Source: Alphaproteobacteria bacterium (lineage in GTDB: Bacteria > Pseudomonadota > Alphaproteobacteria > UBA828). From it: a stretch of 5,194 bases of DNA. The stretch spans positions 1 to 5,194 of the forward strand of contig JAPYQV010000247.1 in the NCBI GenBank assembly GCA_029937205.1, in the 5' to 3' direction. This document shows positions 1-5,194 of this stretch, piece after piece. The notes beneath the pieces were generated by a model that did no database searches, was not told the origin of the DNA, and worked only from the letters and a program-made list of their open reading frames with translations. The translations under genes and the position numbers were made by a program. Every line of letters starts with the position of its first letter. Position 1 is the first letter of the stretch.

Positions 1-273
1 AGTCAGCAGCGGCACCGGCACGGCGACGGCGATGGTGCCCAGTATCAAATAGGCGCGGATGTGGGGCCACGTGAAGCGCGGCAATTCCTTCTTAAACGCG
101 GCGATGATGATCAATATCAGCGTTGCCAAAAGAGAGAACCAAAAAACATAGCCAATGTAAGGCAGTCCGTATTCGCCACTCATCTTGTTCACCGGAAAGA
201 GCGCGCTATAGGTCACGCCCATCACGGCAAGTATCGGGATAAAGAGGAATTTGTTCTTTTCGGTCATTCGCAT
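1..273 (-). CDS. DMT-superfamily (EamA-like) membrane transporter, N-terminal part, cut by the window edge
   Basis: Read on the minus strand from the ATG at 273-271, an open frame of 91 codons continues to base 1 without a stop, so the gene is truncated by the window. The start is MRMTEKNKF; the ATG at 267-265 (MTEKN) is an alternative. An in-frame TAG at 285-283 rules out an earlier start, and no strong Shine-Dalgarno is seen before either ATG. The visible part is strongly hydrophobic: a first membrane segment at about residues 9-28, a second at about 37-60 (rich in Leu and Ile), a basic cytoplasmic loop (KKELPRFTWPH), and the start of a third at about 74-91. A short loop between helices 1 and 2 and a KKE...RFTW...R loop before helix 3 are the usual layout of drug/metabolite transporters with EamA repeats. 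Substrate cannot be inferred. It is transcribed divergently from the receiver-like pair. The family call is moderately sure because only the first three helices are visible. Confidence 0.72.
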   Translation of the reverse strand, partial: MRMTEKNKFLFIPILAVMGVTYSALFPVNKMSGEYGLPYIGYVFWFSLLATLILIIIAAFKKELPRFTWPHIRAYLILGTIAVAVPVPLLT

Positions 274-393
274 GGCGACGGTCTACCATGCGGCGGCGAA
301 GGATTGAAGCGCACCCCGCCGGCATCGCGAATAGTCATTTTTTCAATCGCGATACAGCATATGTCCAATATTCCAGTCAGGGACGCGTAATTT

Positions 394-420
394 GTTAATC
401 AGGTGCGGGTTAATCTGATT
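394..420. repeat. Short repeat cluster: GTTAATC direct repeat overlapping the AATCAG/CTGATT inverted repeat
   Basis: GTTAATC occurs at 394-400 and again at 409-415, 15 bases apart start to start. Overlapping it, AATCAG (397-402) and CTGATT (415-420) form an inverted repeat with a 12-base spacer. The spacing of about one and a half helical turns and the position roughly 80-105 bases before the chosen start of the downstream gene suit a regulator site. No regulator can be named; the operator role is inference. Confidence 0.35.
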
Positions 421-440
421 CAAGACGAGTCGCGCCCACC

Positions 441-460
441 CCTGCCTCGGGGCCGGCAGG
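441..460 (+). other. GC-rich stem-loop in the leader of the first receiver-like gene
   Basis: CCTGCC at 441-446 pairs with GGCAGG at 455-460 around an 8-base loop. It lies about 40 bases before the chosen ATG at 499. No U-tract follows, so it is not an intrinsic terminator. It may be an mRNA leader structure or simply chance pairing in GC-rich DNA. Confidence 0.3.
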
Positions 461-498
461 CTGCGGCGGGGCGATCCCGGGGGAGCGGCTTCGAGATA

Positions 499-1554
499 AT
501 GGCGTCCAAGACGACAGGTGTCATAAGACCGAACGATCATACCGTCTCTTCCAATGGGCAGGCGGTATTCCGCCGCCATGATCTCTCCAAGGTGAATCTC
601 GCCCTTTTTAACGACGTAAAGAGCACCCGCACCATATTGCGCGATTCACTGCGTAAGATCGGGTTTCGGCCGCTCAATACAAAGATTGTCGGTGTTTTGG
701 GCAATTTGCGTTCGGCGGTGCGCCAAGACGGTATCGACATGCTGATACTCGAAGCTGACCGGCAGCCGCAAGCCGTACATGACCTTGTGCGGGCTATTCG
801 AAGTGGCACGCTCGGCTCCAATCCGTTTCTTGTCATATCCATCGTGACCTGGCGCCCGGATAAGGAACGCATTGTTTCCTTTCTCAAGGCCGGTGCGGAC
901 GATGTGATCGTGATGCCGGCTTCGGTTGGTTTCGCATCGGAACGGGTCGACAGCTTGATCGATAACCGGCACAAATTTGTCGTGACGACTAAATATCTCG
1001 GACCGGACCGGCGTCTTCGGTCGCACACCACGGTCGATGAATTGGGCACGATTCTGGTGCCCAACGGTTTGCGCTTCAAAACCATGGGAGATGAGAGTGC
1101 AAAACCCAACGGCGCGCGCCTGCGGCGGATCGGGCGGGTAGTCGATGATCACCGGCTGCGCCGTATGACGGTGCGCCTCGAGGCGTTGAGCGGGCAGTTG
1201 GAGAGCGCTTTCCGGGAGCAGCCGGACGCCCGCCCCGAGGCCGAAGATATGCGCGAATTGCCGGAGCTTGTCAGCCAAATTGCGCTGCTTGCGCGCGATG
1301 GCGGGCGCATGAAGGCGGCCGAATTGATCGCCTCATTGCGCGCCGTGATGCAAGCCATCGAGGGCGCGGCTGAGATGCATGCCAATATGTTCGCCCTGCT
1401 CCGAGTGCACGGTCAGGCGCTGTTGGCCCTGCAACGGGGTGACAAGGCAGCGTCCGAACTGGTCGTTCGCGCCGTTCGTACGGCAGCGAAAGTGGTCGGC
1501 GACCGCACCCGCCGGGAGAGCGGTGTCATGGTAAACGCCGCCATCCGAATTTAA
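499..1554 (+). CDS. Degenerate CheY-like receiver-domain protein, first of a tandem pair
   Basis: A 351-residue protein predicted to be soluble, with no signal peptide or membrane segment. Residues about 31-155 resemble a response-regulator receiver domain: beta-1 VNLALFND (32-39), beta-3 DMLILEAD (80-87), beta-4 VISIVTW (112-118) and beta-5 AGADDVIVMP (131-140). Aligned to CheY, the phospho-acceptor Asp is Glu85, the Thr/Ser position is kept (Thr117), and the conserved Lys before the cis-Pro is Met139. It is therefore unlikely to be phosphorylated normally. Next come FVVTTKYLGPDRR (160-172) and VPNGL (187-191), then a helical region, variable at about 229-290, ending in a conserved block around HGQALLALQRGD (304-315). 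There is no DNA-binding or enzymatic output domain. I chose ATG 499 over the longer GTG 403 start because it matches the length of the paralog downstream and avoids a Pro/Arg/Gly-rich extension; only a weak GAG lies upstream. The function is unknown. A scaffold or partner-binding signalling role is inferred. Confidence 0.8.
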   Translation: MASKTTGVIRPNDHTVSSNGQAVFRRHDLSKVNLALFNDVKSTRTILRDSLRKIGFRPLNTKIVGVLGNLRSAVRQDGIDMLILEADRQPQAVHDLVRAIRSGTLGSNPFLVISIVTWRPDKERIVSFLKAGADDVIVMPASVGFASERVDSLIDNRHKFVVTTKYLGPDRRLRSHTTVDELGTILVPNGLRFKTMGDESAKPNGARLRRIGRVVDDHRLRRMTVRLEALSGQLESAFREQPDARPEAEDMRELPELVSQIALLARDGGRMKAAELIASLRAVMQAIEGAAEMHANMFALLRVHGQALLALQRGDKAASELVVRAVRTAAKVVGDRTRRESGVMVNAAIRI

Positions 1555-1603
1555 GAGCAGAAATTTACCAAGGTTTATAACGTTACTTTAACTGAGTTTT
1601 CGC

Positions 1604-2665
1604 ATGATCGTGACAATTGCGAAGAACAATGTTGAAGATTGGGACTGTCTATTGTTGAAAATAATCCCCGGTACGGCCGGACACAGTATCGGCTCCTGGA
1701 ATGTCAGCGATAACGGCCGCCGCGACTATACGGAAGTCAATGTTGCGCTCTTCAACGAGCTTGCCCGCACGCGTGGCATATTGCGCGATTCGTTTCGCAA
1801 TATCGGCTTTCGGCCGGCCAATACGCATGTCGTGGCGCTGCCCGATAAATTAATTTTCTCGATCAGCCGCGGCGATATCGATTTTCTCGTGCTCGAAGCC
1901 GATGAGCGGCCCGGCGAAATGTGTGAATTGGTGCGCGATATTCGTCTCGGCAAGATCGGTCCAAACCCGTATTTGGTGATCTCGATCATTACCTGGCGGG
2001 CGGATAACCAGCTCATCACGAACTTCATCAATGCGGGTGCCGACGATGTCATCGTCATGCCGGCTTCGGTCGGTTTTGCCTCCGGACGGGTTAACCAATT
2101 GATCGATGACCGGCGTGAGTTTGTTGTCACCACCGGCTATGTCGGGCCGGACCGGCGTTCAAGATCGCGCATTACGATTGATGAGCTCGGCACCTTTGCC
2201 GTGCCCAACGGCCTGCATTACAAAACCACCGGAGACGAAAGCGCCAAACCGAATAGCGCCGCTTTGAAGCGCGCCAATCGCATTGTCAAGGAGCATCGCC
2301 TGTGCCGTTTGACGCTCCGCCTCGAACAATTGGCGGCTGAGGGCGAGCGCTTTGCGGCCGAGCAACCCGGGGCGCCGCTGCCCACCGTGCCGCTCACGGA
2401 ATTGCTCGATTTAACCGAGGATATCGAAAATCGTTCGCACGGCGCCAGCACGAGTGTGACCGAGCTGACCGCTTCCATGGGCAGCATCATGCAAGCAATT
2501 GTGCGCGAGAGCAGCGCCAGCGCCGACATGTTTGCGCTCTTGAAGGTGCACGGGCAGGCCTTGCTGTCGTTGCAACGCGGTGACGAGGATGCGACCGAAC
2601 TCGTTGTCCGCGCCGTGAAGACGGCCAAGCAGGTGGTGGAGAAACGCAGCCAGGCGGCGTCTTAA
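1604..2665 (+). CDS. Degenerate CheY-like receiver-domain protein, second of a tandem pair
   Basis: A 353-residue paralog of the preceding gene, 49 bases downstream with no terminator between, so probably co-transcribed. A hand alignment without gaps of residues 45-241 with residues 32-228 of the first copy gives 121 of 197 identical (about 61%), including a run of 17 identical residues at 144-160 (AGADDVIVMPASVGFAS). It shares the same altered receiver site: Glu98 at the phospho-acceptor position, Thr130 kept, and Met152 for the Lys. It also shares GPDRR (181-185), VPNGL (200-204) and the C-terminal HGQALLSLQRGD block (316-327). The first 44 residues are unrelated to the first copy and include Trp and Cys residues. 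The ATG at 1604 has only a weak GAG upstream, so the true start may lie further in, but I see no better ATG before the receiver domain. The region of about residues 250-300 is variable and probably linker or coil. The function is unknown. Confidence 0.8.
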   Translation: MIVTIAKNNVEDWDCLLLKIIPGTAGHSIGSWNVSDNGRRDYTEVNVALFNELARTRGILRDSFRNIGFRPANTHVVALPDKLIFSISRGDIDFLVLEADERPGEMCELVRDIRLGKIGPNPYLVISIITWRADNQLITNFINAGADDVIVMPASVGFASGRVNQLIDDRREFVVTTGYVGPDRRSRSRITIDELGTFAVPNGLHYKTTGDESAKPNSAALKRANRIVKEHRLCRLTLRLEQLAAEGERFAAEQPGAPLPTVPLTELLDLTEDIENRSHGASTSVTELTASMGSIMQAIVRESSASADMFALLKVHGQALLSLQRGDEDATELVVRAVKTAKQVVEKRSQAAS

Positions 2666-2679
2666 GACAGGCGATAAAT

Positions 2680-2710
2680 TTGACAAGCCTATCGGCGTGC
2701 AAGGTATAAG
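2680..2710 (+). promoter_or_regulatory. Sigma70-like promoter of the LLM oxidoreductase gene
   Basis: A perfect -35 hexamer TTGACA lies at 2680-2685. TATAAG at 2705-2710 matches five of six -10 positions with a 19-base spacer; read as GGTATA at 2703-2708 the spacer is 17 bases. Transcription would start near 2717, about 20 bases before the ATG at 2739. It begins 14 bases after the stop codon of the second receiver-like gene, so the oxidoreductase need not depend on read-through. CGATA (2672-2676) and TATCG (2690-2694) form a 5-bp inverted repeat around the -35 that could be an operator or chance. Confidence 0.6.
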
Positions 2711-2738
2711 GTCCCGAACAAAATTTAAGCGAGGGACC

Positions 2739-3737
2739 ATGGAGCGGCTCGGGATTAGTTTTTCAGGCGGACCCAACGCCAGTGAGGTTGTTGCGTGTGT
2801 CACGCTCGCCGAACAGCTCGGCTATGAATCGGCCTGGGTGGCGGAAGGTCATGGCGGCGATCAATTCGCCATCCTGTCGGCCTGCGCCGTCGGGACCTCG
2901 CGCATTCTCCTCGGCACCAGCATCACCAGCGCCTTCGTGCGCTCGGCGCCGACCATCGCCATGGCGGCGGCCACGGTGGATGAGATATCGCAAGGCCGCT
3001 TTATTCTCGGCATCGGTTCGAGCCACAAGATTCAGGTCGAGCCCGAACATGGCATGGTTTACGGCAAACCCTTAACCCGCGTGCGCGAGACCGTCGAATT
3101 GGTGCGCGCGTTATTGCGTGACGGTATCGTGCAATATCAGGGCGAGACCATAAGCATTGAGAAGTTCGAATTGTGGTTCGATCCGCATCGCTCGAGCATG
3201 CCGATCTATCTCTCCGCCGTGTTTCCAAAAATGACGGAAGTCTGCGGCGAGATTGCCGACGGTATCATTTTGACGCGCAGTACGCTGGAGACCGGCGCCA
3301 AGGTAAAGGCGCAATTGGCGACAGGCGCAGCACGCGCCGGACGCGACGCCGGCAAGATGACCGTCTCCTCTCTGTTGCCCGTCGCCGTCGCCGACAACCG
3401 GGCCGAGGCGCTTGATAGATTACGCGTCGGTACGGCAGCCTATGCCGGTTATTTCCCGCGCTACAACCGTCTCATCGCCGATCACGGCTTTCCGGCCGAG
3501 GCGGCGGCCATCGCCGAGGCCTGGGCACGCGGCGATCAAGCGGCGGCGGCGCGCGCGGTGAGCGATGAATTGGTCGATGCCACCGGCATCGCCGGCACGG
3601 CGGCGGAATGCCGCGCGCGCATTCAGGCCTACCGGGATTCGGGTATCGATCTACCGATCCTCGCGCCGTTTTCGCGCGGCGCCGACGCCAAGGCCCAGTT
3701 CGAAGCCGTCATACGCGCCTGCGCACCGAATTCCTAA
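2739..3737 (+). CDS. LLM-class (luciferase-like, F420/FMN-dependent) oxidoreductase
   Basis: A 332-residue cytosolic protein of the bacterial luciferase-like fold, a TIM barrel that binds reduced flavin or coenzyme F420 and transfers hydride to a substrate. Family hallmarks visible in order are: the N-terminal strand LGISFSGG (4-11); the helix ending LAEQLGYESAWVAEGHGGDQF (23-43); TSRILLGTSITSAFVRSAP (53-71); the GRFILGIGSSHK turn (86-97); RVRETVELVRALL (114-126); and PIYLSAV...MTEVCGEIADGI (155-176). The last resembles the cofactor-binding region of methylene-tetrahydromethanopterin reductase-like LLM proteins. Length is typical for the family. ATG 2739 is preferred over the in-frame GTG at 2697, which lies inside the promoter; GAGGGA at 2731-2736 is a close ribosome-binding site. 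It is convergent with the FAD oxidoreductase, 14 bases away. F420 versus FMN use and the substrate cannot be decided from sequence reading alone. Confidence 0.87.
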   Translation: MERLGISFSGGPNASEVVACVTLAEQLGYESAWVAEGHGGDQFAILSACAVGTSRILLGTSITSAFVRSAPTIAMAAATVDEISQGRFILGIGSSHKIQVEPEHGMVYGKPLTRVRETVELVRALLRDGIVQYQGETISIEKFELWFDPHRSSMPIYLSAVFPKMTEVCGEIADGIILTRSTLETGAKVKAQLATGAARAGRDAGKMTVSSLLPVAVADNRAEALDRLRVGTAAYAGYFPRYNRLIADHGFPAEAAAIAEAWARGDQAAAARAVSDELVDATGIAGTAAECRARIQAYRDSGIDLPILAPFSRGADAKAQFEAVIRACAPNS

Positions 3738-3739
3738 AC

Positions 3740-3753
3740 AGGACGACCGTCCT
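3740..3753. terminator. Small hairpin shared by two convergent genes, possible bidirectional terminator
   Basis: AGGACGACCGTCCT folds as a 5-6 bp stem with a 2-4 base loop in the 14-base gap between convergent stop codons, and its right end overlaps the first two stop-codon bases of the minus-strand gene. On the plus strand it is followed by ATTTCT and on the minus strand by TGTTTAGG. These are weak U-tracts, so termination may be inefficient. It is the only candidate terminator for both genes at this position. Confidence 0.45.
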
Positions 3754-5071
3754 ATTTCTCCTTGCGCCCGCGCCACATCTCGAGGGCGAAGCGGGCATGG
3801 ACGCCGAGATCGAGGAAGGGGCGGGGCGGTAGGCGCTCGGGCGCGCCCTGGCTTTCCATATCGGCGATCAACGGATTGTCGACGCCGCACGCCATATCGG
3901 CAGCGAGCAGGCCGCCGATGGTGCCTTTGGTCACGCCGACAGCGTTTTGGCACACCGCGCCTAAAACGTTGGGGCCGAGGCGGCCGAAGCCCGGCGCATG
4001 GTTGCGCGAAAGGCAGACGAAGCCGCGCCAGGTATGCTCCATGTGCACCTCCGGCAGCATGGGATAGCGTTTGGCGAACAGGCGTTCATGGTCGGCGCGG
4101 GATTGCACCGCCTCCGCCGCCGGGCGGCGAAAGCTCGGCGCGTAGCGGAAGCGTTGGCGCATCAGAATACGTTGGTCCTGGGTTAAGCGCATGGTGACGC
4201 CGCTGATAGCGTTGACCGGCGTCAGCCCCCAATCGTCCTCGCCGCCCATGTCGTTACGCTCCGCCGCTGTCAGCGGACGCGTCAGGCTGGCGTGCGAAAC
4301 GAAGGTCAGCAGCGAACGCTTGTAAAAGCCGAATTGGGTGGCGAAACCATTCACCGCCAGGATCGCCGTTGGCGCCGCCACACTGCCCTTGGGCGTGGTC
4401 AACCGCACCCCGTTGGTGAACTCTGCCGCGGTCACCGGCGAGTGCTCGTGCAGGCTGACATTCTCCGGCAGATTGTCGGCGAGACCACGGGTTAGCGCTG
4501 CCGGGTTCATCAGATAGCCGCCGGCGGTAAAGAGCGCCGAGTGAAAGTGCCGCGTGCCGATCTCTTTGTGCAACTGGTCGCGGTCGAGCCAGCGGTATTT
4601 CTCACCCAGAGCATCCAACTCCTTGGCATAGGGCAGCAGCGTATTCTTGCGCCCCGAAGCGGCGACGGCGGCGTGGTATTTGCCGCGCGCGCTCCAATCG
4701 CACGCAATCTTGCCGTCCCGGACCGCGTCTTCGAGATAGCTGATGGCGGCGCGGCTGAGGCGAATAAAGCGGTGCGATCCCTCAAGCTCCTGCAGCGAAC
4801 TGCCGACATTGTGCGGCAGGTCGATGGCAAAGCCGGAATTGCGCCCCGAAGCGCCTTCGCCCACTTCATGCGCCTCGAGCAGGATGATACGTTCGTTGGG
4901 CCGGTTCTCGGCCAGGCGCCGGGCCACCGCGAGACCGGCATAGCCGGCGCCGATCACCACCCAATCGGCATGCTGGTCGCCTTTCAGCGCCGGTGTGATC
5001 GGGCGCTCCGGCAGGATCGCGCTCCAGCCATTGGTGCGGTCGTCCTCGGGCAGAATGGATATTTTGGCCAT
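3752..5071 (-). CDS. FAD-dependent oxidoreductase, DAO family (OrdL/PuuB-like)
   Basis: A 439-residue protein, of usual length for the glycine-oxidase/gamma-glutamylputrescine-oxidase type of amine oxidoreductase. After a leader of about 35 residues comes a Rossmann FAD-binding motif VVIGAGYAG (38-46), with the ribose-binding Glu at 66 closing beta-2 (IILLEA). The GASGRNSGF motif (73-81) is characteristic of DAO-fold enzymes. The middle part (about 170-345) is the substrate domain. HTWRGFV (346-352) and the C-terminal GAVCQNAVGVTKGTIGGLLAADM (371-393) complete the FAD site. Such enzymes oxidise C-N bonds of amino acids, sarcosine-like compounds or polyamine derivatives, releasing peroxide or passing electrons on. 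The substrate is not determinable here. The start is ATG 5071-5069 with GGGAG at 5083-5079, 7 bases upstream. No signal peptide is present, so it is cytosolic. It is divergent from the partial gene at 5177 and convergent with the LLM gene. It could assist catabolism of amines, but no aminotransferase or aldehyde dehydrogenase is visible beside it. Confidence 0.88.
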   Translation of the reverse strand: MAKISILPEDDRTNGWSAILPERPITPALKGDQHADWVVIGAGYAGLAVARRLAENRPNERIILLEAHEVGEGASGRNSGFAIDLPHNVGSSLQELEGSHRFIRLSRAAISYLEDAVRDGKIACDWSARGKYHAAVAASGRKNTLLPYAKELDALGEKYRWLDRDQLHKEIGTRHFHSALFTAGGYLMNPAALTRGLADNLPENVSLHEHSPVTAAEFTNGVRLTTPKGSVAAPTAILAVNGFATQFGFYKRSLLTFVSHASLTRPLTAAERNDMGGEDDWGLTPVNAISGVTMRLTQDQRILMRQRFRYAPSFRRPAAEAVQSRADHERLFAKRYPMLPEVHMEHTWRGFVCLSRNHAPGFGRLGPNVLGAVCQNAVGVTKGTIGGLLAADMACGVDNPLIADMESQGAPERLPPRPFLDLGVHARFALEMWRGRKEK

Positions 5072-5176
5072 ATGGCGCTCCCGGTTCTTTCGCGGTCGCT
5101 AGCGACGCATCTTACAAAGCGCCGCCCGCCAGTGCTACGCTCAGCCCAAGGCAAACGCCAATAAGGAGATCGAGGC
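5072..5176. promoter_or_regulatory. Divergent control region of the FAD oxidoreductase and the next gene
   Basis: These 105 bases lie between two divergent starts. They must hold both 5' ends, but no clear -35/-10 pair can be placed. The notable element is the perfect palindrome GTCGCTAGCGAC at 5095-5106, 24 bases upstream of the FAD gene start. A second palindrome, GCCATATGGC at 5067-5076, overlaps the FAD gene start codon. A regulator acting on both genes is plausible inference. Confidence 0.45.
5095..5106. promoter_or_regulatory. 12-bp perfect palindrome, possible operator
   Basis: GTCGCTAGCGAC reads the same on both strands, with no loop, so it suits a dimeric regulator better than an RNA hairpin. 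It lies in the only stretch shared by the two divergent genes. No known consensus is recognised. Confidence 0.4.
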
Positions 5177-5194
5177 ATGAACAAGGGGTTGGGC
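5177..5194 (+). CDS. Start of an unidentified gene, cut by the right window edge
   Basis: ATG at 5177 opens a frame of six codons (MNKGLG) up to the window end. The start is supported by a strong Shine-Dalgarno, AAGGAG at 5163-5168, with an 8-base spacer. It is divergent from the FAD oxidoreductase and may share its control region. Nothing can be said about its product. Confidence 0.6.

Larger units (their letters stand above)
274..498. promoter_or_regulatory. Divergent intergenic region between the transporter and the first receiver-like gene
   Basis: About 225 bases with no convincing gene. The stretch at about 331-420 is AT-rich compared with its surroundings, as expected for promoters of the two divergent genes. 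I cannot place a consensus -35/-10 pair with confidence for either gene. It contains ATCGCGA at 324-330 and ATCGCGAT at 346-353, the direct repeat GTTAATC at 394-400 and 409-415, an inverted repeat AATCAG/CTGATT at 397-402 and 415-420, and a GC-rich hairpin at 441-460. The GC-rich segment 430-498 would be the leader of the receiver-like gene. Confidence 0.5.

Noticed and set aside
61..390. 109-codon plus-strand open frame at the left end
   Set aside because: It is antisense to the transporter N-terminus, whose hydrophobic helices make it the real gene; no family resemblance is seen in the plus-strand translation.
395..413. Possible CtrA site (TTAA...TTAA) upstream of the first receiver-like gene
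   Set aside because: The two TTAA half-sites are separated by 11 bases rather than the 7 of the CtrA consensus.
403..498. GTG-initiated N-terminal extension of the first receiver-like gene
   Set aside because: It lacks a Shine-Dalgarno, begins within the repeat cluster, encodes a Pro/Arg/Gly-rich stretch with no match in the paralog, and the ATG at 499 gives a length (351) that agrees with the second copy (353).
646..1278. 210-codon antisense open frame across the first receiver-like gene
   Set aside because: It is a by-product of the codon bias of the sense gene. The sense protein has a clear paralog and domain; the antisense translation has no recognisable motif.
1574..1590. Possible promoter (TTTATAACGTTAC) between the two paralogs
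   Set aside because: TATAAC resembles a -10 and TAACGTTA (1578-1585) is a palindrome, but no -35 lies at a suitable distance; the 49-base gap fits an operon.
2697..2738. GTG-initiated extension of the LLM oxidoreductase
   Set aside because: It starts within the promoter, between the -35 and the -10; the family motif begins right after the ATG at 2739, which has its own GAGGGA.
3565..4197. 210-codon plus-strand open frame bridging the LLM and FAD gene ends
   Set aside because: The translation is Arg/Pro/Gly-rich low-complexity sequence typical of an out-of-frame GC-rich reading, and it overlaps two well-supported genes.
4541..5164. 207-codon plus-strand open frame over the 5' half of the FAD oxidoreductase
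   Set aside because: It lies opposite the GAGYAG and GRNSGF coding region, which is certain. No SD or recognisable domain supports it.

Overview
The window reads as chromosomal DNA of an alphaproteobacterium, possibly a Rhodospirillales-like or uncultured marine/soil lineage. This is inferred from the moderately high GC content, the GC-rich third codon positions, the long antisense shadow frames, and the receiver-like proteins carrying a GPDRR motif. No rRNA, tRNA, CRISPR array, insertion sequence or prophage gene is visible, and nothing looks like recent transfer.

Layout. (i) Positions 1-273, minus strand: the N-terminal 91 residues of a DMT/EamA-type membrane transporter that runs off the left edge. 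(ii) Positions 274-498: an AT-rich then GC-rich divergent intergenic region holding several short repeats and a hairpin. (iii) Positions 499-1554 and 1604-2665, plus strand: two tandem paralogous proteins of 351 and 353 residues. Each has a degenerate CheY-like receiver domain, a GPDRR/VPNGL segment and a helical C-terminal region. In both, the phospho-acceptor Asp is replaced by Glu and the conserved active-site Lys by Met. (iv) Positions 2739-3737, plus strand: a luciferase-like (LLM, F420/FMN-type) oxidoreductase behind its own good sigma70-like promoter. (v) Positions 3752-5071, minus strand: a DAO-family FAD oxidoreductase (OrdL/PuuB-like), convergent with the LLM gene and separated from it by 14 bases that contain most of a shared small hairpin. 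(vi) Positions 5072-5176: a divergent control region with a perfect 12-bp palindrome, leading to the first six codons of another plus-strand gene with a strong Shine-Dalgarno sequence.

How it fits together. The two receiver paralogs are probably one transcription unit and look like a phosphorylation-independent signalling or scaffold pair. The transporter, the LLM enzyme and the FAD enzyme are ordinary metabolic genes, each on its own transcript, with no firm functional link to the pair. The tandem degenerate-receiver locus is the most unusual part of the window.
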